Shown: positions 7,657 through 16,101 of the stretch, one piece after another | Numbering within the stretch: position 1 is the first letter of the stretch | Layout of the letters: each line of letters starts with the position of its first letter | From: Streptomyces griseus | GTDB taxonomy: Bacteria; Actinomycetota; Actinomycetes; Streptomycetales; Streptomycetaceae | Length of the DNA: 64,000 nucleotides | Direction: 5' to 3' | Assembly: GCF_900460065.1 (NCBI RefSeq) | Contig: NZ_UAVD01000029.1 | Span: 248,001-312,000, forward strand | Made by a program: the position numbers and the translations under genes | The notes under the pieces: generated by a model | Told to the model about the DNA's origin: nothing | Seen by the model: the letters and a program-made list of their open reading frames with translations, nothing else | Databases searched by the model: none

Positions 7657-9072
7657 ATGGGCATGAGCGTGAACAGCGATCCGGCCGCCCTGGTCCCCGA
7701 GATCACCCTGCTGGTCAGTGCCGTCACCGGTCTGCTGGCCGGGGCCTGGACACCCCGCGAGCGGCAGGGGACGATCCACGTCCTGGCCGCCCTGGCCACC
7801 GTGGTGGGCCTCGTGGCCACCGCCCTCGCCGCCCGGCAGCCGGACGAGACCGTGTTCGGCACCTACGTCCTGGACACCGCCACCCACACCACCCGAGCGA
7901 TCGTCCTGGTGGCGGTCCTCGCGCTGATCGCGCTGAGCCGCGACACCGTCGCCGGGCACAAACGCGAGACCGAGTTCGTCGTCCTGCTGCAACTTGGAGC
8001 ACTCGGCTCGATCGCCCTGGCCGGGGCCGGGGACCTGATCATGCTGTTCGCCGCGTTCCTCCTGGCCAGCGTCCCCTTCTACGCCCTGGCCGGTTGGGCG
8101 AAACAAGGACGGGCGACCGAGGCCGCCCTGAAGTACTACCTCGCCGGAGCCCTCGCGGGAGTCACCACGGCCGCGGGCGTGACGATCCTGTTCGGTGTGG
8201 CCGGCGCAACGGACTACGAGAAGGTCGCCGACGGCATCTCCCGCGGCCCCGCCGCGGCCGCCGCCGTCGGCCTGATCGCCGTCCTGGCCGGACTGGCGTT
8301 CAAGGCCGGGGCCGTACCCGCCCACTTCTGGGTCCCCGACATCGCCGAAGGCACCCCGCCCCCGGTCGCCGCCGCCCTGACCACCGTGCCCAAGATCGGT
8401 GCCCTCGTCGCCTTCTACCGCCTCCTCGACACCGCGATCCCCGCCGCCGCGATCGACTGGCGGCTCATCACCGCCGTCCTCGCGACCGCCGGCATGACCC
8501 TGGGAAACCTCGCCGCCTTCGCCCAGACCTCAGCTCTCCGGATGCTGGGCTACTCGACCGTCTCGCAGGTCGGCTACCTCCTCATGGCCGTCGCCGTCGC
8601 CGGACGGACCCCGCTCGCCCAGCCCGCGCTGCTGCTCTACCTCGCCGCCTACGCTCTGACCAACATCGCAGGCTTCGCCGTCGTCGCGACCACCCATGAG
8701 CACCGCATCGACCGCTACCGGGGACTGTTCCACCGAGACCCGCTGCTCGCTCTCGCGCTGACCGTCGCCCTGCTCGGCCTGGTGGGAACACCCCCGACCG
8801 CGGTGTTCGTCGGCAAGCTGGAGATCTTCACCGCGGCCATGGACGGCGGACTCGCCTGGCTCGTCGTGATCGCGGCCCTCAACACCCTCGCCTCCCTCTT
8901 CTACTACCTGCGCTGGATCACCCCGGCCTTCCGCCCCGCCGAGGACGACAGCGCAGCCGTGACCCCGCCCAGCCGTTGGGCCCGGGCGGTCGCGCTGACG
9001 ACCGCCGCACTGACCTTGCTGCTCGGCATCGGCAGCGGCATCGTCCTCAACGCCCTCGGCGCCTCCGGATAG
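7657..9072 (+). CDS. nuoN: NADH-quinone oxidoreductase subunit N-like (antiporter-type) protein
   Basis: A 471-residue polytopic protein, the NuoN/ND2 equivalent and last gene of the cluster. The lysine-containing segment LAGLAFKAGAVPAHFWVPDI and the following VAAALTTVPKIGALVAFYRL are typical of the family. A second ATG two codons in is possible, but the first is closer to the GAGGGAGAG purine tract. The operon ends here. The next gene points the other way. Confidence 0.86.
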   Translation: MGMSVNSDPAALVPEITLLVSAVTGLLAGAWTPRERQGTIHVLAALATVVGLVATALAARQPDETVFGTYVLDTATHTTRAIVLVAVLALIALSRDTVAGHKRETEFVVLLQLGALGSIALAGAGDLIMLFAAFLLASVPFYALAGWAKQGRATEAALKYYLAGALAGVTTAAGVTILFGVAGATDYEKVADGISRGPAAAAAVGLIAVLAGLAFKAGAVPAHFWVPDIAEGTPPPVAAALTTVPKIGALVAFYRLLDTAIPAAAIDWRLITAVLATAGMTLGNLAAFAQTSALRMLGYSTVSQVGYLLMAVAVAGRTPLAQPALLLYLAAYALTNIAGFAVVATTHEHRIDRYRGLFHRDPLLALALTVALLGLVGTPPTAVFVGKLEIFTAAMDGGLAWLVVIAALNTLASLFYYLRWITPAFRPAEDDSAAVTPPSRWARAVALTTAALTLLLGIGSGIVLNALGASG

Positions 9073-9219
9073 TGCCCCGGGCGCTCGGGGACGGGATCGA
9101 GGTCGCGGCCGTCCGGATGGAACGGGAGCGGGAGCCGGAGTGCTGCGCGGACCGGCCGTCCCCGGCCGGGCACTTCGTCGGGGACGAGACGCCCGGCGCA
9201 GGGACACGGGAACGGGTGG

Positions 9220-9858
9220 TCAGCCGGCCCAGAGGACCGGGCTGTCGCGGTAGGCGTCGCCTTCCTCGAACGAGGCGGCCGCGATGGGATCGGTCTTCGT
9301 GGCGCTGAGCGAGCAGGTCTCGTAGGACGCGCCCTTGGTGGTGAAGTCGCGCGGTGCCGATGCGCTGTCGCACTTGTCCGGGAGGTCGCCCACCAGGATG
9401 ACGCCCGTGGGGCCGCCGTCCGCAAGCTTTCCGCGGAGTTTCAGCGAGGAGTACGACAGGTCGGTGCCGCCGACGTTCTCCACCTTCATCCGTATGTAAT
9501 AGGGCGTCATTCCCTTGGCCTTGTCGCCGAAGGCGGCCATGTCGGCCTCGGCCCCCTTCTCGATCGCCGTGACGGTCACGGCGATGGTGCCCTTCTTGTC
9601 GGTCCCGTACGTGAACGGCAGGACCGCGCGGTCTCCGATCTTGACCTTCGTGCCCGGCGCGGCGATGTCACCGGCCGGAGCGTCGTCGTCGCCGGTACCC
9701 GTGGACGGGCTCTCGCTGCTCGGGGCGGACGGCGCCGGGGCGGAGGCCGCAGGCGATTCCTGTGCCGCTGCCGAGTCCTCGCCGTCGTCGCAGGCCGTGA
9801 CGCCGAGCCCCAGGGTGGCGAGGGCGACTGCGGAGACGATGCGTCCCTTGTTAATCAT
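9220..9858 (-). CDS. Secreted lipoprotein, DUF4352-like
   Basis: A 212-residue exported protein. The N-terminus has a short signal with lipobox VTAC (Cys23), followed by acidic and Ser/Pro/Thr-rich residues 24-65 that would act as a tether. The rest reads as a beta-rich domain (GTIAVTVTAIEKGAEADMAA, PYYIRMKVENVGGTDLSYSS) that resembles the immunoglobulin-like DUF4352 group. Two further cysteines (in DKCDSAS and YETCSLS) may form a disulfide. It is convergent with nuoN. Function unknown. Confidence 0.75.
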   Translation of the reverse strand: MINKGRIVSAVALATLGLGVTACDDGEDSAAAQESPAASAPAPSAPSSESPSTGTGDDDAPAGDIAAPGTKVKIGDRAVLPFTYGTDKKGTIAVTVTAIEKGAEADMAAFGDKAKGMTPYYIRMKVENVGGTDLSYSSLKLRGKLADGGPTGVILVGDLPDKCDSASAPRDFTTKGASYETCSLSATKTDPIAAASFEEGDAYRDSPVLWAG

Positions 9859-10098
9859 TTTGTCCTAACTCGCGGTGAGGGCTGTCCCTACGACAGCCGG
9901 TGCGTTCGACGGAGCGTCAACGAGGCGCGCCGAGACGCCCTATCAGGCTGAGGTGGGAATGACACAGGCTCGCCACAGCCACGGCACAGGTACGGCACAC
10001 CGCCGAGGGAGTGGCTCCCGCGGCCGCCGATGACGGCGCGGGGCACGCTCGTGGCGTCGGCGGCTCGGTTTACCCCGTCGGGAAGTCCTCCGACCCCG

Positions 10099-10353
10099 TC
10101 AGAAGGTGATGTGGTCGCCCCAGCCGAAGGTGGCGGCATAAGCCCGTCGAACTGCTTCCCGGCCGCCTCCGCCCCTGATGCGGATGACGGCGAGCGCGAG
10201 GACGAACCAGGCGGTGAGACCTCCCGCGACGATCACAGTCCACCGAGGGCCGGAGAAGCTCGCGACAACGATCAGAGCGATGATCGTCGCGGCCAGCCCG
10301 ATGTGGGCGCCCCCGATCTCCGTGGGGGTTCTCTCGCCGTCGCCGCTTGTCAT
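10099..10353 (-). CDS. Small two-TM membrane protein
   Basis: An 84-residue protein with a hydrophilic N-terminus (MTSGDGERTPTEIGG) and two predicted membrane helices (IGLAATIIALIVVASF and VIVAGGLTAWFVLALAVI). A short basic then aromatic tail follows. The internal ATG is preferred over an upstream one because the residues before it read as random Arg/Cys-rich sequence. The ribosome binding site is weak. Genes like this are common in Streptomyces, and no function can be assigned. The 240 bp between this gene and the lipoprotein show nothing convincing. Confidence 0.55.
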   Translation of the reverse strand: MTSGDGERTPTEIGGAHIGLAATIIALIVVASFSGPRWTVIVAGGLTAWFVLALAVIRIRGGGGREAVRRAYAATFGWGDHITF

Positions 10354-10401
10354 AGGAGCCCCTGCCCGGAGATCGCACTGTTCTGCGTCAGAGCAGATTA
10401 C

Positions 10402-10432
10402 GGGGCTCTGCCGACGTCCTCGGCAGAGCCCC
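10402..10432. terminator. Strong 13-bp hairpin
   Basis: GGGGCTCTGCCGA and its exact complement are separated by a five-base loop. There is no T-tract, which is usual for Streptomyces terminators. It lies 48 bp upstream of the small membrane protein start and just left of the transposase remnant. It may be a relic of a lost neighbour. Confidence 0.5.
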
Positions 10433-10479
10433 GCGACGGAGCGGGACTGCCCCGGGCGGCACCGGACGGCCAGAACGAT

Positions 10480-10590
10480 CACGTGGCTGGACGCGTACGG
10501 GGCGTGAAGACCTGGAAGACGCCACGCGACCCCGTACTACGCGGCCAAGAAGGCCCGTGTCGAGCACCTCTACGGCGGCGGTGAAGCCGC
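10480..10590 (+). pseudogene. IS630-family transposase remnant, frameshifted
   Basis: Codons from 10504 read VKTWKTPRDP and then, after a one-base frame change, YYAAKKARVEHLY. Joined, these match the conserved block just before the catalytic domain of actinobacterial IS630 transposases (typically TWKxSxDPDxAAKxARVxxLY). The first catalytic aspartate region that should follow is missing. Only this scrap remains, so it marks an old insertion and deletion. Identification rests on recall of the family motif. Confidence 0.45.
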
Positions 10591-10927
10591 GCGGCCGGCT
10601 CGACAGCGGCACGCCGGCCGGTCTCGCCCGGCAACTGGCAGGCCGAGGCCTTGGTCTCGGCGACGTGCACGAGGGTGACAAGGGCGGGTCGACGGAGCGT
10701 TCACGGTTGGCCAGGACAGACGTGGGCGAACCGGCCCCGCCATGTCCGAACCGTATCCACGTGCAGGCGGTTCTCGGGCGGCGACTGCCGCTGATGTGGT
10801 GCCAGGTCACCGATCACGGCCCGGCACGGCCTGGGCCCTCACGTCAACCCCGACGGACTTCCAGCGTTACCCACTCAGCGTCGCAGTCGGCCCCTGCGCG
10901 TTGCAGACGGCAGTGTGACGACAGGAC
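10591..10927. other. Gene-poor stretch downstream of transposase scrap
   Basis: No reading frame here has a convincing start, ribosome binding site or family match. It probably contains further degraded sequence linked to the neighbouring transposase remnant, but nothing recognisable was found. Confidence 0.3.
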
Positions 10928-11953
10928 CTAGGAGTCCCAGTAGTTGAGCGGTGCCGAGCCCACACTGTGACCGCGCCGGTCAAGGATGCGCCCCACGTGC
11001 TTGACCGTGCGGAGCACCACCGCGCGCTCCGTGATGCGCAGGTCCAAGTGCGCCAGGCGGCTGTTGAGCAGCGCCTCGGTGGTGTGAACCTCGGAAAGGG
11101 CCGGCAGCCAGATATCGAGCATCAGATTGTGCGCACCCGCCGTAATGCTGCACATGCGCAGACCCGGCAGGGTGCGCAGTGCGTTCACGGTCTCGTCGAG
11201 ATGCTGGGCGGGCACCGAGCCGAAGTAGACGACCGAGACCGGGAAGCCGGTCAGCGGCCGGGCAAGGGCGCAGCGCAGCGAGAGCCGCCCGGTGCCGGTC
11301 AGCACACGCAGCCGGCGCCGCACGGTCGCGGCCGAGGCGCCGACGCTCTCGGCCAGGTCCGTGAGGGGCATCCGCCCGTCGGCGCCGAGGGCGAGGGCGA
11401 TGCGGCGATCGAGGGGCCGCAGCGGTTCGTCGGGCAGCGCGGGTCGCTCCACGGCGAGCGCGCCGCGCTGCTGCCGGGTCAGGCTGCGCAACCGCCAGGA
11501 GGCTCCCTCGAAGGGCGCCGCGGTGATGACATGGCTGCGCACGGCGCGCACCCCGGGCAACTGCGACATCCGCTCGCCGGAGAGCCGGGCCAGGCCGTCC
11601 AGGTCGGCGGCGGCGACGATCGCCAGCAGGTCGCGGCCGCCCGAGGTCTGCTTCAGGCTGAGCACCTGGGGATCACGTGCGAGGAGCCCGATCGAGGCCT
11701 CGCTCAGCCGTCCGTTCATGTCGATCTCGACCTGCGCGTAGACGCCCTCGTCGTGGTCGGGCGACAGATAGCCGTCGACCCAGGCCACGCCCGCACCCAC
11801 CAGGCGCTCCCAACGGCGGGCCACCGTGACCGCGTCCACTTCCAGGACCTTGCCCACCCGCACCCAGGGCACCCGCGGCTGGATCTGCAGGGCATGCACG
11901 ATGGCCAGATCCAGCTCGTCCAGGGCGGGTGCGCGGGGTGTGTCCGTGTCCAT
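10928..11953 (-). CDS. Tandem Lrp/AsnC-type transcriptional regulator
   Basis: A 341-residue regulator made of two Lrp units. The first HTH is LDELDLAIVHALQIQPRVPW through VTVARRWERLVGAGV, with a RAM-like beta domain following. A second HTH begins at PLDRRIALALGADGRMPLTD (TDLAESVGASAATVRRRLRV), again followed by a RAM-like domain ending NYWDS. Ordinary Lrp proteins are about 150 residues. The start at MDTDTPRAPALDE was chosen because upstream in-frame ATGs would run into the divergent gene. It likely senses an amino acid or peptide and controls the divergent amidohydrolase and transporter genes. Confidence 0.82.
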   Translation of the reverse strand: MDTDTPRAPALDELDLAIVHALQIQPRVPWVRVGKVLEVDAVTVARRWERLVGAGVAWVDGYLSPDHDEGVYAQVEIDMNGRLSEASIGLLARDPQVLSLKQTSGGRDLLAIVAAADLDGLARLSGERMSQLPGVRAVRSHVITAAPFEGASWRLRSLTRQQRGALAVERPALPDEPLRPLDRRIALALGADGRMPLTDLAESVGASAATVRRRLRVLTGTGRLSLRCALARPLTGFPVSVVYFGSVPAQHLDETVNALRTLPGLRMCSITAGAHNLMLDIWLPALSEVHTTEALLNSRLAHLDLRITERAVVLRTVKHVGRILDRRGHSVGSAPLNYWDS

Positions 11954-12045
11954 GAAAGCTGCCGAATCCTGCGTCGAAGCCGTTGTGGTGAAGGATTCCG
12001 GCGATTTTACACAGTCGTTATCCCTCATGCCGAGGATCGTCGCCC
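11954..12045. promoter_or_regulatory. Divergent promoter region of Lrp regulator and amidohydrolase
   Basis: A 92-bp gap with a conspicuous AT-rich core around 12003-12020 (GATTTTACACAGTCGTTATC), unlike the surrounding GC content. On the minus strand TAAAAT could serve as a -10 box; on the plus strand TTACAC could. It is the natural site for Lrp binding. No exact palindrome was found. Confidence 0.4.
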
Positions 12046-13338
12046 ATGAGCCATGCACTGTTCTCCTCCCTGCGCATCACCCGGGCCCGCCTCGTCGACG
12101 GCACCGGCGCGGACCCTGTGACGGACGCCGTCATCGACATCGACGACGACGGCACCATCGCCTACGCCGGACCGGCCGCCACGGCGCCCACGGCGCCCGC
12201 CAGGGCCCGGACGGTGGATGCCGCGGGCCGCACGGTCCTGCCGGGTTTCATCGACACCCACGTCCACCTCGCCGTCGAATCACCGCGCCAGATGGTCCGC
12301 CGCCACGAAGGCGATCCGACGCTGGAGATGTTCCGTACCGCCGAACGGCTGCGCATCACTCTGGAGGCGGGCATCACCACCGCCCGCGACCTGGGCGGCC
12401 TGCCGGCCGGCTACCGCGACGCAGTCGCCGCGGGCCTGACCGTGGGGCCCCGCCTGCACACGGCGGTGCGCATCCTCAGCCACACCGGCGGCCACGCCGA
12501 CTTCCGCTCGGAGTGCGGCTTCGACCCCAGTGCCGGGGTGGGCGAGATCGCCGACACTCCCGACGAGGTCCGGGTCGCGGTGCGTCGCCTGCTCCGCTCC
12601 GGCGCCGACGTGATCAAGCTCTGTGCGACCGGCGGCATGAGCAGCCCCTACGACCAGCCCGACGACGAGGGGCTGACCGTCGAAGAGATCCGTACGGTCG
12701 TCGACGAGGTGGCCCGGCACGGCGGCCGCCCCGTGGCGGCCCACGCCCAGGGCACCGCGGGCATCGTCAACGCCATCCGCGGCGGCGTCAGCAGCGTCGA
12801 GCACGGCTACGGCCTCACCGCGCGGGCCCGTGAACTGGCGGGCGAACAGGGCACATTCGTGGTACCGACCCTGTCCACGGTGTTCGACGGCATCGACCGG
12901 TCGACCATGGAGCCCTTCCACTACGAGAAGAAGGTCCGCTGGTCCGGCATCACCCGCGAGAACATCGCCGCCGCCATCGCCGACGGTGTGCGCATCGCGA
13001 TGGGCACCGACGCGGCGATGGTGCCGCACGGCCGCAACCTGCGTGAGCTCTCCCACCTGGTGTCCCTGGGCATGACCCCGGCCCGGGCCATCGAGGCGGG
13101 CACCCGCCACGCCGCCGAACTGCTCGGACTCTCCGCCCAGATCGGCACGCTCGAGACGCGCAAGCACGGCGACCTGGTGATGTGCGAGGGCGACCCGCTC
13201 GCGGACATCTCCGTACTGTCCGACCCGTCCCGCATCCTGCTCGTCGCCCAGCGCGGCGTCGTACGCAAGGACACCCTCGGCCTGGCCCGCACCGCTCCGG
13301 CGGCCGACAGCGCGCAATCGGAAGGAGCCGCCGGATGA
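12046..13338 (+). CDS. Metal-dependent amidohydrolase (imidazolonepropionase/Xaa-Pro dipeptidase-like)
   Basis: A 430-residue cytoplasmic hydrolase of the amidohydrolase superfamily. Metal-site motifs appear in order: the DTHVHL pair (His72, His74), the lysine in DVIKLCATGG (carboxylated in the family), AAHAQG, SSVEHGYG and the aspartate of MGTDAAM. This arrangement fits the group of peptidase-like amidohydrolases acting on N-acyl or prolyl-type dipeptides. No signal peptide is visible. Its stop overlaps the start of the transporter gene, so substrate import and hydrolysis are likely coupled. The exact substrate is not readable from sequence. Confidence 0.82.
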   Translation: MSHALFSSLRITRARLVDGTGADPVTDAVIDIDDDGTIAYAGPAATAPTAPARARTVDAAGRTVLPGFIDTHVHLAVESPRQMVRRHEGDPTLEMFRTAERLRITLEAGITTARDLGGLPAGYRDAVAAGLTVGPRLHTAVRILSHTGGHADFRSECGFDPSAGVGEIADTPDEVRVAVRRLLRSGADVIKLCATGGMSSPYDQPDDEGLTVEEIRTVVDEVARHGGRPVAAHAQGTAGIVNAIRGGVSSVEHGYGLTARARELAGEQGTFVVPTLSTVFDGIDRSTMEPFHYEKKVRWSGITRENIAAAIADGVRIAMGTDAAMVPHGRNLRELSHLVSLGMTPARAIEAGTRHAAELLGLSAQIGTLETRKHGDLVMCEGDPLADISVLSDPSRILLVAQRGVVRKDTLGLARTAPAADSAQSEGAAG

Positions 13339-14945
13339 GCCCCTCGGCCACCACGGTGAAGACCCCGGCGGGCGGACCGTCTCAGCGGTCCGCGCTCGAC
13401 AAGGTCATGAACGGCATCGAGCGCGCCGGCAACAAGCTGCCGCACCCGGTGCTGCTCTTCCTCGGCCTGTTCCTGATCATCGGCACGGTCTCGACGGTCT
13501 TCGCCGCCACCGGCACCACGGTCACCGTGCCCGGCGAGGACGAGACACTCGCGGTCAAGGGGCTGTTCACCGGCGAGGGGGTGCGCTGGCTGCTCGAGAG
13601 CTTCATCCCGAATTTCACCGGCTTCCCCTCCCTGGGCACCGTCCTGCTGATGATGGCCGCGGTCGGTGTGGCCGAGAAGACGGGCCTGCTCGAGACGGCC
13701 GTCCGTGCCTCCATCGCACGGGCCCCGCGGCCGCTGCTGCCCTATCTGGTCGCGTTCGTGGCCTGCCAGGCGCACCTCATGAGCGACGTGGCGATCCTGG
13801 TGATCCCGCCGCTGGCCGCTCTGGCCTTCAAGAACGCGGGCCGCAACCCGATCGCCGGCCTCATCGGCGGTTTCGCCTGCACCTGCGCGGGCTACGCGGC
13901 GGGCTTCTCGATCGGCGCGCTCGACGCGCTCTACACCGGCATCACCCACCAGGCCGCCGCGGTCGTGCCGGGCGGCGAGAGCGCCCCCACGCACATCCTG
14001 ATCAACTACTTCTACACCGCCGCGGCCAGCTGCGTCCTCGCCCTGATCGGCGGCTTCCTGATCTCCCGTGTCCTCGAGCCCCGGCTGCCCCAGCCGGACC
14101 CGGCCGCGGAGGCGGCGGCCGACGCCGCGGAGGAGGACGGTGCCGGGGCCGAGGACGGGGCGACCGCCCGCCCCTCGGTCACCGTCACCGCCCGGCAGCG
14201 CACCGGCCTGCTGCGCTCGGGCCTGGCCGTCCTGCTGTACGCGGCCGTCGTGGTCACCTGCTGGCTGCTGCCGGGCTCCCCGCTGCGCGGCGAGGGCGGC
14301 GCGCTGGTCCCCTCGCCGGTCCTGGACGGCATCGTGCCGCTGCTGTTCGTCGCCTTCGTCCTGGCCGGTGTCGTGTACGGCCGTACGGTGGGCACGCTCA
14401 AGCGGGCCGAGGACGCGCCCCGCATGATGGCCGAGTCGATCACCGGGATGTCCGGGTACATCGTCCTGATCCTGGTGATCTCCCAGGTCATCGGCGTGTT
14501 CGGCTGGTCCAACGTCGGCACCCTGCTCGCGGTGAACTCCGCCAACCTCCTGGAGTCCGCGGGCCTGACCGGCTTCACGGGCCTGGTCGTGTTCGTCCTC
14601 CTCGTCTGCGTCCTGAACCTGTTCGTCACCTCGGGCTCGGCCCTGTGGTCGCTGGTCGCGCCCGTCTTCGTCCCGGCGTTCCTTCTTCTGGGCATGGAAC
14701 CGGCCGTCACCCAGGCGGCGTTCCGGATCGGCGACTCCGCGACCCAGATGATCACGCCGCTGAACCCGTACGTCTTCCTGATGCTGACGATTCTGCGTCG
14801 CTACGAACCCAGCGCGCAGCTCGGCACGGTCCTCTCCCGCCTCTCGGTGTTCGTCATCCCGTTCCTGATCGCCTGGCTCGCGGTCCTCGGCCTCTTCTAC
14901 GGCCTGGGCCTGCCGCTGGGCCCGGGCGCGGACATCCACCGCTGA
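13335..14945 (+). CDS. AbgT-family transporter (p-aminobenzoyl-glutamate transporter-like)
   Basis: A 536-residue polytopic membrane protein. It shows the AbgT pattern: N-terminal SALDKVMNGIERAGNKLPHP, the VGVAEKTGLL segment, AHLMSDVAILVIPPLAALAF, and the C-terminal hairpin region AFRIGDSATQMITPLNPYVF. A charged, Ala/Asp/Glu-rich cytosolic loop lies at residues about 260-285. The ATG overlaps the amidohydrolase stop by four bases and is preceded by GAAGGAG. AbgT proteins import aminobenzoyl-glutamate or export folate-like drugs. Pairing with a hydrolase favours import of an acyl-amino acid or dipeptide. Confidence 0.85.
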   Translation: MSPSATTVKTPAGGPSQRSALDKVMNGIERAGNKLPHPVLLFLGLFLIIGTVSTVFAATGTTVTVPGEDETLAVKGLFTGEGVRWLLESFIPNFTGFPSLGTVLLMMAAVGVAEKTGLLETAVRASIARAPRPLLPYLVAFVACQAHLMSDVAILVIPPLAALAFKNAGRNPIAGLIGGFACTCAGYAAGFSIGALDALYTGITHQAAAVVPGGESAPTHILINYFYTAAASCVLALIGGFLISRVLEPRLPQPDPAAEAAADAAEEDGAGAEDGATARPSVTVTARQRTGLLRSGLAVLLYAAVVVTCWLLPGSPLRGEGGALVPSPVLDGIVPLLFVAFVLAGVVYGRTVGTLKRAEDAPRMMAESITGMSGYIVLILVISQVIGVFGWSNVGTLLAVNSANLLESAGLTGFTGLVVFVLLVCVLNLFVTSGSALWSLVAPVFVPAFLLLGMEPAVTQAAFRIGDSATQMITPLNPYVFLMLTILRRYEPSAQLGTVLSRLSVFVIPFLIAWLAVLGLFYGLGLPLGPGADIHR

Positions 14946-15036
14946 CCCGGCGCATCGCCTGTGGGCGCCAAGGTCTTCCGTACGAGGGCGCCAAGGCCTC
15001 CGAACCACGTGGATCATTGCGGTCGTTCTCTGACCG

Positions 15037-15060
15037 GCGGCCCTGCGGTGGCAGGGCCGC
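15037..15060 (+). terminator. Hairpin terminator after the transporter gene
   Basis: A perfect 10-bp stem (GCGGCCCTGC) with a four-base GGTG loop, 92 bp after the transporter stop and before the DUF5133 gene. Confidence 0.5.
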
Positions 15061-15117
15061 GTCGTGGACCGCACCATCGATGGGAAGACGGAGATGACCC
15101 TGACCCGAGGAGGCCCT

Positions 15118-15354
15118 ATGGCGATGGAAGCCGATCCCGCAATTCTGCGCGAGCTGGTCAACCGATACGACGAACTGCAGAGTCTTGACGCGTCCCACTG
15201 GGACCGCACGGTCAGGCCGGGCACCGAGGGCACGCTCTACACGCTCTGCGTGCTGACCGGCATTCGCGACGAGTCGAAAGCTCTGGCTGCCGCCCGTAGC
15301 TCACTCCCGGCTCCCGACCTGCCCCAGAGGTCCCCGCGCAACCCAGCGTCCTGA
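15118..15354 (+). CDS. DUF5133 small protein
   Basis: A 78-residue protein with the Streptomyces DUF5133 pattern: ADPAILRELVNRYDELQSLD near the N-terminus and GTLYTLCVLTGIRDESKALA in the middle. Family members are about this size, often present in several copies per genome and of unknown function. The ATG follows CGAGGAGG. A T-tailed terminator lies 58 bp downstream, so it is probably a single-gene unit. Confidence 0.75.
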   Translation: MAMEADPAILRELVNRYDELQSLDASHWDRTVRPGTEGTLYTLCVLTGIRDESKALAAARSSLPAPDLPQRSPRNPAS

Positions 15355-15412
15355 CAGATCCGGCAGCCGCCCCGGCGTCACGGCTACGGGCCGCTCCGCG
15401 CGAGAACTACCA

Positions 15413-15451
15413 GATCAGAGGCCTGTCGACACAGGTCTCTGATCTCTTTTT
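15413..15451 (+). terminator. Rho-independent terminator of the DUF5133 gene
   Basis: A 14-bp stem (GATCAGAGGCCTGT, one G-T wobble) with a CGAC loop is followed by TCTTTTT. A true T-tract is unusual in this window. It terminates plus-strand transcripts. Confidence 0.75.
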
Positions 15452-16101
15452 CGAGCCGGCGACATCGGGCGTGTGTCCGGGGGCGGCTACTGGGCGCCCG
15501 GGAGCGGCGGTCCCGTCGGACCCGGCACGCTCCACATTTCGTGGCCCGTACAACTCGCCGAACCGCGACACACCGGCCCACTGCGCCCGCTCATTTCGCG
15601 CTTGATGCGAGAATTTCGTGCGCCCGCGTGCGCTGGTGGCGAATAGCCGATCTTTCACCGTATTGTTATTTGCTTTCGAGCGTGCACGCTCAAGAGTGAA
15701 TTTAGCGGAACTTTGACGGCGGACTTGCCGCGCAAGCGCATCGCTCCACGCAGGAACCTGTGCGAAGGCGTCCGCGTATTCATCCGTCAACTGGCTTCCC
15801 GCTGTGCGGCATTGGCGTGCGCATCAGAGAGCTTCACGAAAGCCATTCGAGTTGCCTCTTACACCTCGGATCCGGCGCAGTCGAGCACGCAAAGCAGTGA
15901 TTGCACCCCACATCAACATCTCCATAGCGTGGCCGCAGTGACGTTTCACGATGCGGACGGGAATGCGCCTACGCATCCCCGGACATCGATGGGGCCGACG
16001 GGCACAGCAAGCCGTCAGAGCCGCCTCAGGGAAACGCGCAACCACGAATCCGCGGTCCCGCCACGAGCCCGACCGCCTCCCTCCTTCAGGAGCGGCACAC
16101 C
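15452..16101. other. 650-bp gene-poor, lower-GC stretch
   Basis: Between the DUF5133 terminator and the HAD gene no frame shows Streptomyces codon bias together with a usable start. GC is visibly lower around 15640-15710. A minus-strand frame beginning near 15790 (MTDEYADAFAQVPAWSDALA) is possible but has mixed third positions and no good ribosome site. The stretch may be acquired DNA or a long regulatory region. Confidence 0.35.
15678..15691. promoter_or_regulatory. Perfect 14-bp palindrome GAGCGTGCACGCTC
   Basis: An exact inverted repeat in the most AT-rich part of this region, flanked by TATTGTTATTTGCTTTC on the left. It looks like an operator, but there is no obvious target gene next to it. 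Confidence 0.35.

Noticed and set aside
9888..10139. Minus-strand frame with a CRGCGEPVSF cysteine pair upstream of the lipoprotein
   Set aside because: Only one CxxC pair, no ribosome site and no family match. It overlaps the real small membrane gene.
15407..15790. Minus-strand reading frame of 127 codons beginning MTDEYADAFAQ
   Set aside because: Third positions are mixed, there is no good ribosome binding site, the second half reads like noise, and it overlaps the terminator. It is kept only as a remote possibility.
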